A DNA stretch of 64,000 nt from Apium graveolens (lineage: Eukaryota > Streptophyta > Magnoliopsida > Apiales > Apiaceae), in contig NC_133650.1 of the NCBI RefSeq assembly GCF_009905375.1, forward strand, positions 294,886,270 to 294,950,269, read 5' to 3'. Shown here piece by piece: positions 23,501-42,234 of the stretch. How positions within the stretch are numbered: position 1 is the first letter of the stretch; the number at the start of each line of letters is the position of its first letter. The notes under the pieces are model-generated. The model worked only from the letters and a program-made list of their open reading frames with translations. It had not been told where the DNA came from and searched no databases. A program made the position numbers and the translations under genes.

Positions 23501-25306
23501 AAGGTGCCCCGGTTTATTACGTATCAAAATTTTTGATAAAGTAGTTCAATACTTGTATTTCTTATGTTGGAGTAAAATATTTATCATTTGAAAATAGAAT
23601 AAGAGGTGGCAGTCATTCCCTTCAGGCTGTGACGAAGTTATCTGTCAAGTATAATTTTACATGTTATTGACAAAAACTTGTAGCAAAAGATTTTTGATGA
23701 TGATGAAAATCAGTATGAAAAGATTGTAAATGATGGTGGTTGTGCTGCTTACCTTGTTTGATTGTCACTCCGCGCTTTGGCAAATGAAGTCGTTTTTACT
23801 CTATCGAAGTTGTATAACATGTTAAGCACCTAAAACAGGATGCTTTTGGACTGAAACAAGCAAAAGGTCATCCAGATGCAATATAATATCCTTGGAAAGC
23901 AGGTCCCAGTGAGGGGTTTGATGGATATATTAGAAAAGAAACATGCTGGATAATGGACTACAACTATATACTTCTGCTTACTGAAATAGATTATAGATCT
24001 GAAAAATATGATTGAGTGCAGGGTAGATGAATTGAACCCAGCAGCCAGCGAAGTTTCAGAAAACTAGAATCCGCTGCTGAAAATTGGATCGGAGATCATC
24101 AACGCTGCACTCAATAACTTTTTAAAGATCTGCATTGTTTTCCTTTCATGGTATTGCTTACCCCTGTGCTTCCCTTCAATTTAAGAGGCTCTATATAAAT
24201 GAATTTTACATGTACTACCTCCCCATCTTTTTCTTGCTCACTTGCTGGGTGATCTGTTTGGTTTTGTTAGAGAATAACCAAGGCATTGCAAGGTTGTACG
24301 CTATTGGCTGTTGGTCGTACAACTGTACTGCTTGTTTACAGTTTGATCTAATTTTAAAAGAGTACTACAGTTTGTACTTGGTAAATGAAGTACTTATCCC
24401 AGCCTTACAGAGGAATGACATTATTTTGTACTGCCTCCTTTTCTTTGTTGTTGTTAAGACTTTGTAGCATCTTGTTCAGCAGTATCTCTGTTTGGTCACC
24501 ATAAGCATCATGCTTGTATTTATTTACTCTATGTATAACTCTATGATAGTTTAGGCAAGTGACACTATTTTTACTCTAACTCTAAATTCGACTATGCTGG
24601 CTAACTTTGCTCATGCTCTCGTTTGTTTGTTCATGACCGGTTGTTCAGTCCTTAAAATAAACGTTTACAAAACAAGACATGATTTTTTTTTAATTCACAA
24701 AAATATACAAAAACATTTATGCTATTTTGCTCAAGTTTCTGTTCTTCGAAATGGATCCGGGAAAAATATAAATTTATCTTTTTTAACTTAAAATAAAATA
24801 GTTAAATTCTCATGCAGAATAAAATAAAAAAATAGTTATAGAAACAATATATCAAATTACACAAAAAACTGAAAACTATAATTTTTTAGGAGTATAACTA
24901 TCAATAACAATTTTTTGGAAATTATACATATATAAAAAATATACATGTCTTAGATAAAATCAGTTTTTTTCAACATAGCCTATTCAATTCGTATGATAAT
25001 CACATGATTCATTGGAATATTTGCTAACATAATAATTATGATTACAGATTTCGGAAAATAAAATTATTCAGGTGAAATACCGATTTTTAATTTATTGGTC
25101 AATTTTTGACAAATTAGATTATTTCTTTGCCGATTTATGGAATCGGTTAAATTAGCAATTTATAGAATTTTTTGAAAAATCGGTTAACTTCTGCAATAAA
25201 AATCTTAATATAAATATAATTATTAGGAAAAATTACAATTATATTTTCGGATTTTCTTGTTAAGACGATATTTCATTACCAAAAACCGGCGATTCCGAAG
25301 TCTCAG
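23501..25306. other. Intergenic region between the ABC1-type kinase and TRM5 genes
   Basis: This stretch should contain the 3' UTR of the kinase gene in its first few hundred bases and the promoter of the TRM5 gene in its last few hundred. ORFs of 60-110 codons occur but none has a recognisable domain or plausible splice partners. The part from about 24780 to 25270 is very AT-rich with repeated cgattt/aatcgg words. I see no RNA gene or clear transposon ends. Confidence 0.5.
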
Positions 25307-28300
25307 ATGAAAGTAATGCTGCTCCGACCTCCTCCTCGGTCTCTCTCCGTAATCTCTCCCCACCGCTTCTTTTTCTCTCCCCTTAAACCCATCTCTCTCT
25401 CTACTCTCTCTCGTCTCTCTCCTCTCTCATCTCTCTCCACATCCGCAGCACTCTCCTCGTCTCCCTCTCTCCCATACGGCCCATCTCTCCACAAAGGCAC
25501 TAAACCCCACACCATCAAAACCCAAGATTCAGACCCACTAATCAACGAACACAACTTCACTCGAGAGTTCAACATTGCAGCTCTTCGCGTACCTTCAGAC
25601 CACTGCTTTGTGCTAGAAAATCGATTACGAGGCCATTTATTGAATTGGCCTCGTATTCGCAACATTGCTAGAGTTGTTGGTGATGATGTTGATGATGATG
25701 TTAAAGAATTTATCGTATCGAAAAATGAGACTGAGGAAGAGGGTAGTTTGGTTTCTTTGAATAGGAGGGTTTATGGGAAATGTGAGGGGGATGGGGAGAG
25801 ATTGAGTGGGGTTTTGTATAGAGATGAGCTTGTTAGGACTTTTGATGCTAAGGGGTATGTGAATTTTAGGAATTTAGCCAAGTTGTCGAGGCCGAAGAAG
25901 AGGAAGACTAAAAGGGGCGGGGGAGGTAATGAGGGGAGAGGGGAGAGAGGGAGTGTTTATGTTGTGGAGGTTAACGAGGAGGAGAGTGAGGGGGAATGTG
26001 ATGAGATGAGTGGATTGTTGGGAGATGATTTTACGGGAAGGAAGTGGAGGGGCTCGACGAGGTTGTTGCTGTTGGATGAGCGGTATTCGGATAAAGAATT
26101 GGATGAAATGCCGGTTGCTATTAAGGTCGTTCTACCTTAAATTAGTTTGTTGGGATGTTTGATGTTTGTGGAAACTAAATTTAAAGAACTAATAGTAAGC
26201 TAATTAGCTAAAGGATATGTAGTTATGTCGATGGTTGAGAATGTATAGAAGATAATGTAGTTTTGCACAACTTGTACATGTTTAATTCAGGAGTTTGATT
26301 TTTGTGTATTGTATTTGATATTTAGGCAGTCTTCATTGAAGGTGGAAGTGAAGGTATGACACCACCTATAGAACTTGTGAGATGCAAGCTCACTTTGTTT
26401 TATGCTTATTGGCAGATGAATGAGGTAAAAATTCACAATCAATATTATTTACTTGTGTTTGTGGTAATTGTTGCTGTTCTCCCTGTCAGTATATCACGAC
26501 TATCTTTGTGTGCTGTATATCCTTTGTTTTCGTGGTCTATTTTCTTTTTACTGGAGGGACCGTGTCTCTCATCTCCAAGAACCTTAACTTCCCCCTTTGT
26601 ACCAAAAAAATTTAGAACATATCAAAAAGAAAAATTTAGTAGTTAATTTGACTAAACTATGGCATATTCTTTATTTACAAACATGGCTGTCTGGATTACG
26701 AAGGTTATGATGCTCTTGCAGATTTTAGAGGCATTGCTACCGGAAGGGTTGATTGTTCCTTCAGCCTTTGAGACAGTTGGGCATATTGCTCATTTAAATT
26801 TAAGAGATGAACATCATTCTTATAAGAAGCTCATTGCGAAGGTACATACTCCACACTTTTTATTAATCATAAATAGCATCATCTGAATTGTGGAAAATTG
26901 GTAACATTTTATTAGACTGAGTCATTATATTTCTTTCATTCCTTTCCTCGCCAGGTTGTTTTAGATAAAAACCAGCCAAAGATACAAACAGTTGTCAATA
27001 AAACTGATGCCATTCATAATGACTACAGAACTATGCAGCTTGAAGTTCTAGCAGGAAATCATTCCCTTGTGACAACTGTAGTTGAAAATGGACTGCGTTT
27101 TCAAGTGGACTTATCAACAGTGCAAGTTTCCTGTATATTGTTATTGTGGATATGTGTAGAGCATGAATTTATAGCTGTTAGACTTTCTGTTTAGTGACTT
27201 GATAAGATATATTTTTTCTTTTCTTGTGTGCAGTTATTGGAATTCAAGGCTTTCAACTGAAAGGCAAAGACTCCTTAATTGCTTTACACAGGATGATATT
27301 GTCTGTAAGTTTGTGTTTCAGACTTCGCTTCTTGAGTTACTCGACATTATAACCTATTATTTAATAATACGGTATATGTTTTGATTATGATGATCTTTTG
27401 TCAATATTTTGTTGTGTTTAACATCTTTTGGCAACATTAATGCCGAGGTGCTGCTTCTATGATACAGGTGATGTTTTTGCTGGGGTTGGTCCTATAGCTA
27501 TAGCTGCAGCAAAGCGAGTTAGACATGTGTATGCTAATGATTTAAACCCCAATGCGGTTGATTTTCTTCAAAAGAATTGTGTCATCAACAAACTTGAAAG
27601 AAAAATTGAGGTACGAGTGTTCTTATCACACAAATAATGACCTTTTTAAGTTTACAAAGTATCATCCAGAACTCATTTCAATATTTGCTTTACTGAGCAC
27701 TCTTTGGAGCTAGCAGGAGTATATTTGTGTTAATGATCATACTTCAAAATTTGGGCATTTACCGGGCACTGTACATTTGGGACAATTCCTTGACATCTAA
27801 TATAATTTCAAGTTTCAACTTTTTCCATGAATGTATATTGTCTTTCATACATGCAACGTTTATTGTTAATGAATTGTTTATCCATGTATTCATATGAGGC
27901 TTTTCATAGTTCATTGCAGATTAATAGCTAAATTTGATTTATAGGTCTTTAATATGGATGGCCGGAGGTTCATTGATTCTGTTATTGGAAGTTCGAAAGT
28001 AAAGTGCATCACACAAGTGGTCATGAATTTACCAAATGACGCTGCCGAATATCTTGGTATAGATTTTTCCAATACAAATCACACACACACAAAGTATATA
28101 TATTCAAGTGCTCTACCCAATTAAATTATTTCTAAGAATGGCTTTGTACATTAATTAACCATATGATAGCCTATTACATCTTGAATTTGGTATGTACTTG
28201 TAATCAAAACTATCACGCTTGCACTGTTGCAAGACATGGAACAATATAGATATTTTTGCAGCATACTAAGTTTGAGTTACCCTCGTTTTGACTATATATG

Positions 28301-28739
28301 CAAAACTGATTGCAGATGCATTCATAGGATCATTTGGTAACTATGATAACACTAAAACATTCACGCTGCCGAAGATTCATGTTTATGGATTCTCTAAAGC
28401 TCAAGACCCAGAATTTGAATTTCAAGAGGTATTGTTTTTTTCAGTTTTTCTAGCACTGCAGGCCTTCTTTATAGATTCAGAATAGTTCTTTCTATTAAAT
28501 GATTAGTTAAATTTTGGTAGTACGGCTGAATGAAAAAGAAGATTTCCCTACTAAAATTGAGTCTTTCACATTGTACATCTTTGTTGATCTTTTGAATGTT
28601 CCCGATTCAGCGGATCAGAATTGCATTGTGTGAGGTGGCATTTGAGATACAGTTGCATAGGGTCCGCCTTGTAGCACCAGGAAAGTGGATGATGTGTGCA
28701 TCATTTATACTCCCGGAGAGCGTGGCATTTGCAAAGTGA
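25307..28739 (+). CDS. TRM5: tRNA (guanine37-N1)-methyltransferase, TRM5/Met-10+ family, nine exons, 590 residues
   Basis: It transfers a methyl group from S-adenosylmethionine to N1 of G37, next to the anticodon, which prevents frameshifting. Exons: 25307-26125, 26326-26424, 26722-26841, 26955-27121, 27234-27304, 27468-27610, 27945-28056, 28316-28428, 28611-28739; lengths and phases fit a 590-codon frame. Exon 1 starts with a Ser/Arg/Leu-rich stretch coded by a CT microsatellite, probably an organelle transit peptide, then an Arg/Gly-rich insert. Conserved parts: [22 protein letters not shown], the AdoMet site [15 protein letters not shown] with [22 protein letters not shown] (the NLP catalytic-type motif) and [12 protein letters not shown]. 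Intron 4 needs a GC donor (acagt/gcaagt at 27122): the nearby GT choice gives a stop in exon 5. The paralogue subtype (TRM5B-like) is inference. Confidence 0.9.
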
Positions 28740-29286
28740 GCTTTTAGTTTGTAGCTAGTTAGGAATTAGGATAATTATGCTACGGGTCAGCTGTTCAAGT
28801 TTGTATATAATATATAATCATACTTAAAAGCAATAAAATTCTTTTCCTTTTATTAATGACTTGTGAGAAATGATGAAATGCTCAAAATTGTCATGGTCAG
28901 ATAAAAGTAACACATAATTGCCAAATGACTTGAAAGTACAACAGGCCTACCGTCATTCCTTCCCTATTGAAAGTCATGGAACCTTAATGCAATATTTGGT
29001 TTAAAAGATTTAAATTAATTTGAATGAGTAAATTAATCAGGCAACGAATTAGGAGAAAACAGAATGTCATGTTTTCTAGTATCAGAGGAGCAAAAAGTGA
29101 TTACAGTAGCATAGGAACTCTCCTGTGAACATATGGTCATAGTCCAAACAAACTCTACAGTTAAAATTTTGCAAGTCAATAGACCATCAAGTTGGATAAT
29201 ACACCCACTTTGTTCCCATCATTCTACCCAATACCTTATGAGTTACTATGTACAGTATTCTGCCGCTGTAAAAAATTGAATAAGAA
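28740..29286. other. Convergent 3' intergenic region between TRM5 and kinase A
   Basis: The TRM5 stop (28737-28739, plus) and the receptor kinase A stop (29287-29289, minus) face each other across 547 bases. Both 3' UTRs must lie here. The sequence is AT-rich and I see no further gene. Confidence 0.5.
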
Positions 29287-32592
<3,306 letters not shown>

Positions 32593-33977
32593 CCTTCCAC
32601 TGTACATTCTCTCATCAAGAATTCAAACTTGCAATTGTTGAAAAACTATTCTTGTTTGTATCCTTTTGAATTTATGCATATAGAGTGACAGACAGAAGTC
32701 ACATGTATATCAGCTTTTATAGAGTTCATTAACAAATTTCACTAAATCTTTGTAAGTTGTAATAGAAAGAAAATATAAATGGTTTGGTTGAACAACCAGG
32801 ATATGGTCCATGATAGAGAGATAATGTAAAAGACATCTATAACAGTTGGTTCATGACAGAGATTAAACAATTGAGTTGTCAGACACCCGTTTCCAATCAA
32901 TTCCACATTATTTACATGGCTTGTTGCCATATTTTAATTTAAGGGCGGCCATCAAAAAATTCCAATTTGTTTTTATCTGGAAAAAAATTATTTATATATT
33001 TAAACAAAGGTCTCGGTCCCCGACAATCGTGTATCAGGTACCATTTATATATCACAATGTTATAAGGGCATCGAATCTATATTTTAAGAGTCCATATTGA
33101 ATATTTTTTTACCTTTCAGCTATAATTTTCCGCGAAGAAGAACTTCCGATCTGCTGAAAAGCGGAAAGGTAAAAAGAGAAAAAAAATTAATTTAATCCGA
33201 CACACGAGTAATAATGTGTTAGATAAGGCTTCCATTGCAGCATGGTGTTATGTGATGTGATGGAACATTACTTAAAACAATTGCTTAAAGATCGAAGTCA
33301 GGCTTGAAAAGTTGATGTAAAAGTTTTGGCCCAAACTAGACCACGTACGGTAAAGGCCTGCTTTGAACATCTTTGGCTCACTTTCTACAATTTGGGTCGT
33401 GACTAAAGTAGTGAAGTTGATTCTTTTGCCCATCATTCATCAATCAAGCTAAGCATTCCCATTTCACTTTATTCTTGTCCTAGTTGATCCTGACCTACTT
33501 TCAGACTGCAATGATCAATATCAGCTTAGACTTTCATACATTTTGTTAATATGATTATGTTGTTATTAAACAAGACTTTTGTCCTGATTTGAAACATTTA
33601 GGGGCCGTTTAGATCATGTTATTTCAACCTGATTATCGGGGAATGTGAATGAAGTTCTAATATATTTTTGTATTAAAATGTTGTTCCCATTTTCTTTAAC
33701 TATGTTGAAATTTCATGATTCAAGCGGACACTTCACATAGGTTACTCGACGTCAAGTGTGTCTTGTTAAAATGTGAAACAAGTCCTCTGAGCTTCTCTTC
33801 GTTAAAGATTATACTTCAATAATATTCTCAGAGAGTAAAATAGTTAGGTGTCAGAATCAACAAAACAAGGACTAGGAGTAGTTTAGTACCAATGGTAGGC
33901 ATAAGTAATACAAGTATTCTGGCTGCACCCTAGACTATATACAGTATTCTGCTGTTATAAACGTCAAAGCCTACAAT
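32593..33977. other. Intergenic region between kinases A and B, with promoter of A
   Basis: The promoter and 5' UTR of kinase A should lie in the first few hundred bases after 32592, and the 3' UTR of kinase B at the far end. Apart from a short MITE-like repeat at 33603-33729, I see no gene. Small ORFs here lack recognisable domains. Confidence 0.5.
33603..33729. repeat. Short MITE-like repeat (about 127 bp)
   Basis: The left end ggccgtttagatcatgttat is matched in inverted orientation by the right end; over 26 bp I count 20 matches. The gggccgttt start is common in hAT-type MITEs. No clear 8-bp target duplication was found, so the call is weak. Confidence 0.4.
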
Positions 33978-36900
33978 CTACCGTGGTCTAACTGTCGTGA
34001 TACAAAAATCGCTAGATAAAGATAACTTCTGCGTGCTTTTTAAATGATCAGTTTCATGCCGTTTTCTCTCTGTAAAAAATCCAGGTTTTTGGGGGTCGGG
34101 CAGTGCCATTTTACTACTCAACATCAGAACCACAGATGACATGTCTGGTCTGTCTTCTGGATATTCTTGAACGCAAAGTAATCCAATCTGAATAACGCGA
34201 AACACTTCGTATTGGATACTTAACTCCAAGATTGCACCGTCAATCAAATCCTCAAGCTTCTCTTCATTAAAACATCTCCAAGCCTAATTGACAAGTTACA
34301 ATTCGTTTAACTCCCACACATACTAAAACTATGTCGGTAACTATATTGTTAATTTACATGCAGATGCCCTTACATGTCCCAGAAGGTTGAGATTGTGATC
34401 TGGATGTTCAAAACATCTGTTTTTCTTCCCGCTTACTATTTCCAGTACCAAGACGCCAAAACTATAAACATCGGATTTCGTTGAGAATATACCATCAATA
34501 ACATACTCTGGGGGCATGTAACCACTGTAAGACAAAGAAATAACATATTAGTTTTTGCTTAAAGAACTAAAATGCTTAGTGATGTTGTATGAATCATACT
34601 ATGTTCCGACAACCCTTGTTGTATTCGCTTCAGTTTGGCTTCCTCCAAAGCTTCTTGCCATGCCAAAGTCCGAAATTTTTGGATTCATCTCACCATCAAG
34701 TAAAACATTTCCAGCTTTAAGATCTCTGTGAATGATTCTTAGTTTGGAATCTTGATGAAGATACAAAAGTCCTCTGGCGACTCCATTAATAATATTGTAG
34801 ACGTTTGGCCAATCTTCCAACCTGCTCATTTCTTTATCTAATCATTTGTATTAGTATTAAACTATCAGTTCATTCTTATTTTTTAATGATATCAGAATGT
34901 TAGATCAATTGCTCCACTAATGAATGATGAAAAGTTAGATCTTATTCATTCCGAGAATATACCAGAAATATAGGAATCGAGACTTTTGTTGGGCATGTAC
35001 TCATAGATCAGTATCCTTTCCCCTTCTTGGATGCAATAGCCAAGAAGCGAGACTAGGTTCCGATGCTGAAGTTTAGCAATTAATGAAACTTCATTTTTGA
35101 ATTCATTTATTCCTTGCCTTGAATTCTTTGACAACCTTTTCACAGCTATTTGTTGCCCGTCCTCTAACACTCCCTGCAAATTGATCATATCAAATATTCT
35201 AAATTCTCCTTTAAATTACTTATCTTGACATTGTTCGTTCTTCCTTTATCAACTCTTTAGTGTTATCTTATCTCACAATTTTATCAATATATTCAGCAAG
35301 GTGTGCAGATTATGTTTAAATATACTCAACTCATTACACTAAGCCTGCAAAAAATTAAACTGCAAACTCTTATCTGTGCCGGATAAATTTCACGTTGCTG
35401 GCAATAAAAACATAATGTGCCTCATATGCAAACGTTTTCTTAGTAAATTATTTGCTAACCCGTTATTGAGTGTCGGACACGATAATGCAAGAGTCAGAAC
35501 TATTATTTCCAGAATTGGCAAGAAACAATTGTTACATTGGAGTGATAGAGCGTGTCCTAGAATGACGAAACATGTTTTTGTGCAGTAGGTACTGACCTTG
35601 TAAACAGGTCCGAATCCGCCCTCTCCAATCTTTTTATCATTGGAGAAGTTACTAGTGGCACTTGCAATTCTTCTTAACTTGAAAGATGGTATGTCCAGAT
35701 TTTCCTCTTCTTTTGAATCTAAGCTCCCTGCATACTAAGAAGCAACTTAAAGGGAAATGGTGCCACAAGTATTACAATGTGTTTGACAACATACTAGAAT
35801 TAAGTCTTGATGAACTACTCAAAGCAAAGCTATATGTTATCCAACACTTGCCTTCTCTATTCAGCTTTCTCTTCTTGAACAAATACAGAATGAGCAAGGC
35901 TATTATTACTGTTGCTACAGGACTTGATATTAATAGCATTCGCTTCACTCTGGATCTCTTGCTTTTACCTACATTATAACAAAAATTAAAATAAATAATC
36001 AAAATAGAACAGATGTGTAAACTAACAGTTTTACCTAGTTCAGAGCCTGACATTCTCACATAAATGTCTTGCCCATCTTCTGTAAAGCCCTTGATATCCA
36101 TCAATCCCTCAAACCATAACAAGCATCCACTTCTGCCGTTTAAAACATTTATGTTTGAATAAGCTGTACAACTGCAATTCTTCAAGCAACGACCTTTGCA
36201 TTCCTCGAGATTCATGCTCAAATTGTACCACGACTGTCGCGTGTCTGGCAATTTTACTCCTGAATACTTGATGAAACCGTCTCCATGCCCACAATCCAAT
36301 GGAGTTGTTCGAACACATCCATCTGTCCAGTCGGCTGCTTCCCATTTTTCTGGTATTTTTGGATGAAACCCTTTCAAACATGCACATCTCGGAGAGCTGC
36401 TAATGTCACAATTACCATATGGACCACAATGTCCATATTGATCACAGTCACTAGCTAGCAAAGTCAAATAAGTTGTCCATTCTTGATTCTGATCTTGCCA
36501 TGATAGAAACTGTAAATTACCATTGGGGGTCAAGATAAACCTTGTATGGGAGCTTTCATTAAGAAGATGCAATGCATAATAAATCTCATTCTGGCCAAAG
36601 AAAAATTGGTTCAAGTAGAGTCTGTTTGATTTAGGCACTGGACTACCACTAAATCGATCACCAACCCATGGTCCACTCCTAGCATGCACTTCTGAACCTT
36701 TCCACAACATAAGCTGTGGGTAACCATGAGTATTCATTCGATGTACAAAACTTCCAGGAGACGGATCATCCACACTTTTCGACGATGAAAGATACCATTC
36801 TAATCCAGTCACCAAATCCATTCCTAGTTTCATGCCAGGTAACATAGTGTCTCCAAAATAGTCAAAACTCTGCCACACAAAATTTTCAAAGCCAACTTCT

Positions 36901-37310
36901 TTTTCATCCCTGAAAACAAGATTTCCGGAATCTAACAACTCTGCCACTGGATTTTTCACAAACCTCGAAGAATTCGAAGACCATAATATTGTATTAGTAG
37001 CCGCATTAGAAAATAGTGAAATTGCCTTGTTATCAATCCTTAGTATCCCAGAAGTGTTATTCAGTGGTGCAGCTCTGTTAGCCACCCATACAATTGTACC
37101 ATATGATACTTTCTTGAACCATATACCCACGTACCGATTCATACTACTCCCGGGGCTGAAAAATCCCAGTTCGAATTCATTGTTTGCTGATACAAGAGTG
37201 TCCCCATCTTTAAGTGTCTGATTTATTCTCAAGACATTTAGGGAGGTGGAGCTAATAAAGATGGGGAGTAACAAAATGGTGAAAAGTAAAATGGAGGTTG
37301 TGTGTTTCAT
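33978..37310 (-). CDS. G-type lectin S-receptor-like Ser/Thr kinase B, seven exons, 809 residues
   Basis: Close paralogue of A in the same orientation. Exons: 37310-36035, 35968-35852, 35727-35597, 35173-34963, 34837-34600, 34524-34374, 34283-33978. Exons 1, 3, 4, 5, 6 and 7 have the same lengths as in A; the transmembrane exon is 24 bases shorter. ATG 37310 ([10 protein letters not shown]) starts the signal peptide; an in-frame ATG at 37406 would add 32 residues that block an N-terminal signal peptide. Lectin ([13 protein letters not shown]), EGF-like, PAN ([12 protein letters not shown]), transmembrane ([11 protein letters not shown]) and kinase motifs ([29 protein letters not shown]) are intact. 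HRDLKAGN replaces the usual HRDLKASN. The GC donor after the transmembrane exon is shared with A, C and D. Confidence 0.9.
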
Positions 37311-37672
37311 CTTTTTGCTCAAGAATTCAATCTTGTAATGAAGCTTTTTCCAAGAAACAAGTAGTGTTGAAGTTCTCTTATCTTCTTCTCCTTTGAGTAG
37401 GGACAAATGTCACATGTTAAAATGTATTTCAGCAAGCAAAATTCTCTACGTCTTTGTAACTAAAAAAAAGAGAAAGTGAAGTGCTTAAATACAATATTTA
37501 CCGTTCAAAATGCAAATATATTACTAATATTTCTTCTGTAACTCAAACTAAAATGTTGAAATATTACAAGTCGTTGGAACAGTCACCCACTTTGTTCTGA
37601 TCATTTCAATCTAGGTGTGCTATGAATTACTACTTATAGTAGTCTTCTGTTGTTGTAATGAAAATCTAGGAA
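37311..37672. other. Short intergenic region between kinases B and C
   Basis: Only 362 bases separate the likely start codon of B from the stop codon of C. This has to hold the promoter and leader of B and the 3' UTR of C. I see no repeat or further gene in it. Confidence 0.5.
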
Positions 37673-40616
<2,944 letters not shown>

Positions 40617-42234
40617 TGGCCTTTGATACAAAAAAGAAAATCACAATGGTTTCTTTCCATTGGCTTCTAAATATTCGATCGGTCTGATGTTAATCAGTCA
40701 ACTTTATTGGTCCTACCAACTTGTCGTATGTAATAGATACTAAGTACCTGAACTATTTCAGATTTCATTTAAAATTCTAGATTTAATCAAATAATATATT
40801 TGGATAAGTAAAACAATTCAGATTTGAATTTCATTTGAAATTAAAGACATTCAAATTTTAGTATAAATACGAGAATTTGAAATAACAACACAAATCATGT
40901 CATTTGAATACCATAATTTCAAATAAAATGCGTGTTCACAAACAGGGCATCAGGGGTCAGGGGTTTGATTAAATGTGCATGGCACTCTCACTGACCAGTA
41001 GCGGAACCAGAAAGGACCCTATGCATTATTTGAAGGAGCCCTCTCAAGTCTAATTTGAATTATTGTAGTAGTAGGGGGGGCCAAATGAGGAAGCCCTTGT
41101 CCCAACTCCATCTGAACTTCAGTTTTTGCAAGAATGCCTTTCAGAAGTCACCAGTTAAAGCCACGCCAGACCTAAATATTCATAAAGAATTAATGTTTTA
41201 TTTAAAATTTAATTTATAAATAATGTGTTCTAGATAAACAATGTTTTGACATAAATTTAAATTGCTTCGACCATATATTCCAATATAAGACAAAGACTTG
41301 AGACAATCAAATATTACAAATGTTTGTGGTTGTTGATGTGTTATGCATGCTTTTCTCTGCAGTAGTGTGAACTCTGATCTTTTTGTTAGTGTGAGTGCAT
41401 TATTATTCTTCTCTTTGTGACAGTCTGAACCTGTCTTTTTCTTCCTAAATAATTATAATATATTTGTTAATTAACAAACAAAGGTAAATAAATACGGGGG
41501 TTAAACATATTGAATTACATTGAGTCAATAAAATGGCACTTAGTTCTTTGCACAATGCACTTTGTTAGGCTCGCACTCCATTCAGAGCTGAGCTTCAGTT
41601 CTCGATGATGTAATGATGTTAATACTTTATAGAATAGGGGGACAGTCCCTGCCCCTTGCAAACGTTTGCTAGGAACGAATTAAGTGGCAAACAGTTTTTA
41701 AGCCGTTTGATGGTGTCATTTGCTAGGGACGAATTAAGCATCAAACAGTTTTTAAGCCGTTCAATGGTGTGATAGCAAACGTTTGAATGGTGTCAACACC
41801 ATCCAACGGCTGTGATTACAAAAAATTGCCCCAGGGACCCGTACATTGTCCACGGCACAGAGAAATTACTTTTTTGCATAACACGTCCCTGGCAAACCGT
41901 TGCTAGGAACCGTGACCGCCCCCCTATAAAATAATGGTACAGGGAGGAAACTGGCGCAGATATAAACTAGCCTTCTATCAATAATCATGCCGGAGAAGCT
42001 AACTGGTTCTATGAGGCCAGGGCTATAATGCTCTCTGCACTATACACCTCTTGAAATCAATGAGGAAACTCCAGCCTAATTTACAAAAGTAGTCAAGACA
42101 TTCTTCCACTGTACCTATCCTCTAACTAAGCAATGTGATTAGAAATTAAACTACAATATTATACAATACAATCATCTGAACTGAAGGAAAAGAAGTTCTT
42201 TTAAAGAAAATAATCCACTGCAGAAAACTAAGCA
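40617..42234. other. Intergenic region between kinase C and pseudogene D
   Basis: The promoter of C should lie just after 40616. The rest is AT-rich with no supported gene. A MITE-like element occupies about 41634-41927. Confidence 0.5.
41634..41927. mobile_element. MITE-like element with internal 54-bp duplication
   Basis: The left end ataggggg(a)cagtccctgcc and the right end, read on the other strand, ataggggggcggtcacgg form an imperfect inverted repeat. Between them a 54-bp unit starting tttgctagg is repeated in tandem at 41665-41718 and 41719-41772. It has no ORF. Target duplication was not resolved, so the class is unknown. Confidence 0.5.

Noticed and set aside
24135..24467. Plus-strand ORF of 110 codons between the two housekeeping genes
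   Set aside because: No domain and no splice partners; the composition matches the surrounding AT-rich non-coding DNA.
25303..25665. Minus-strand ORF of 120 codons opposite TRM5 exon 1
   Set aside because: It is the shadow of the CT-rich transit peptide coding region; the repeat keeps the other strand free of stops.
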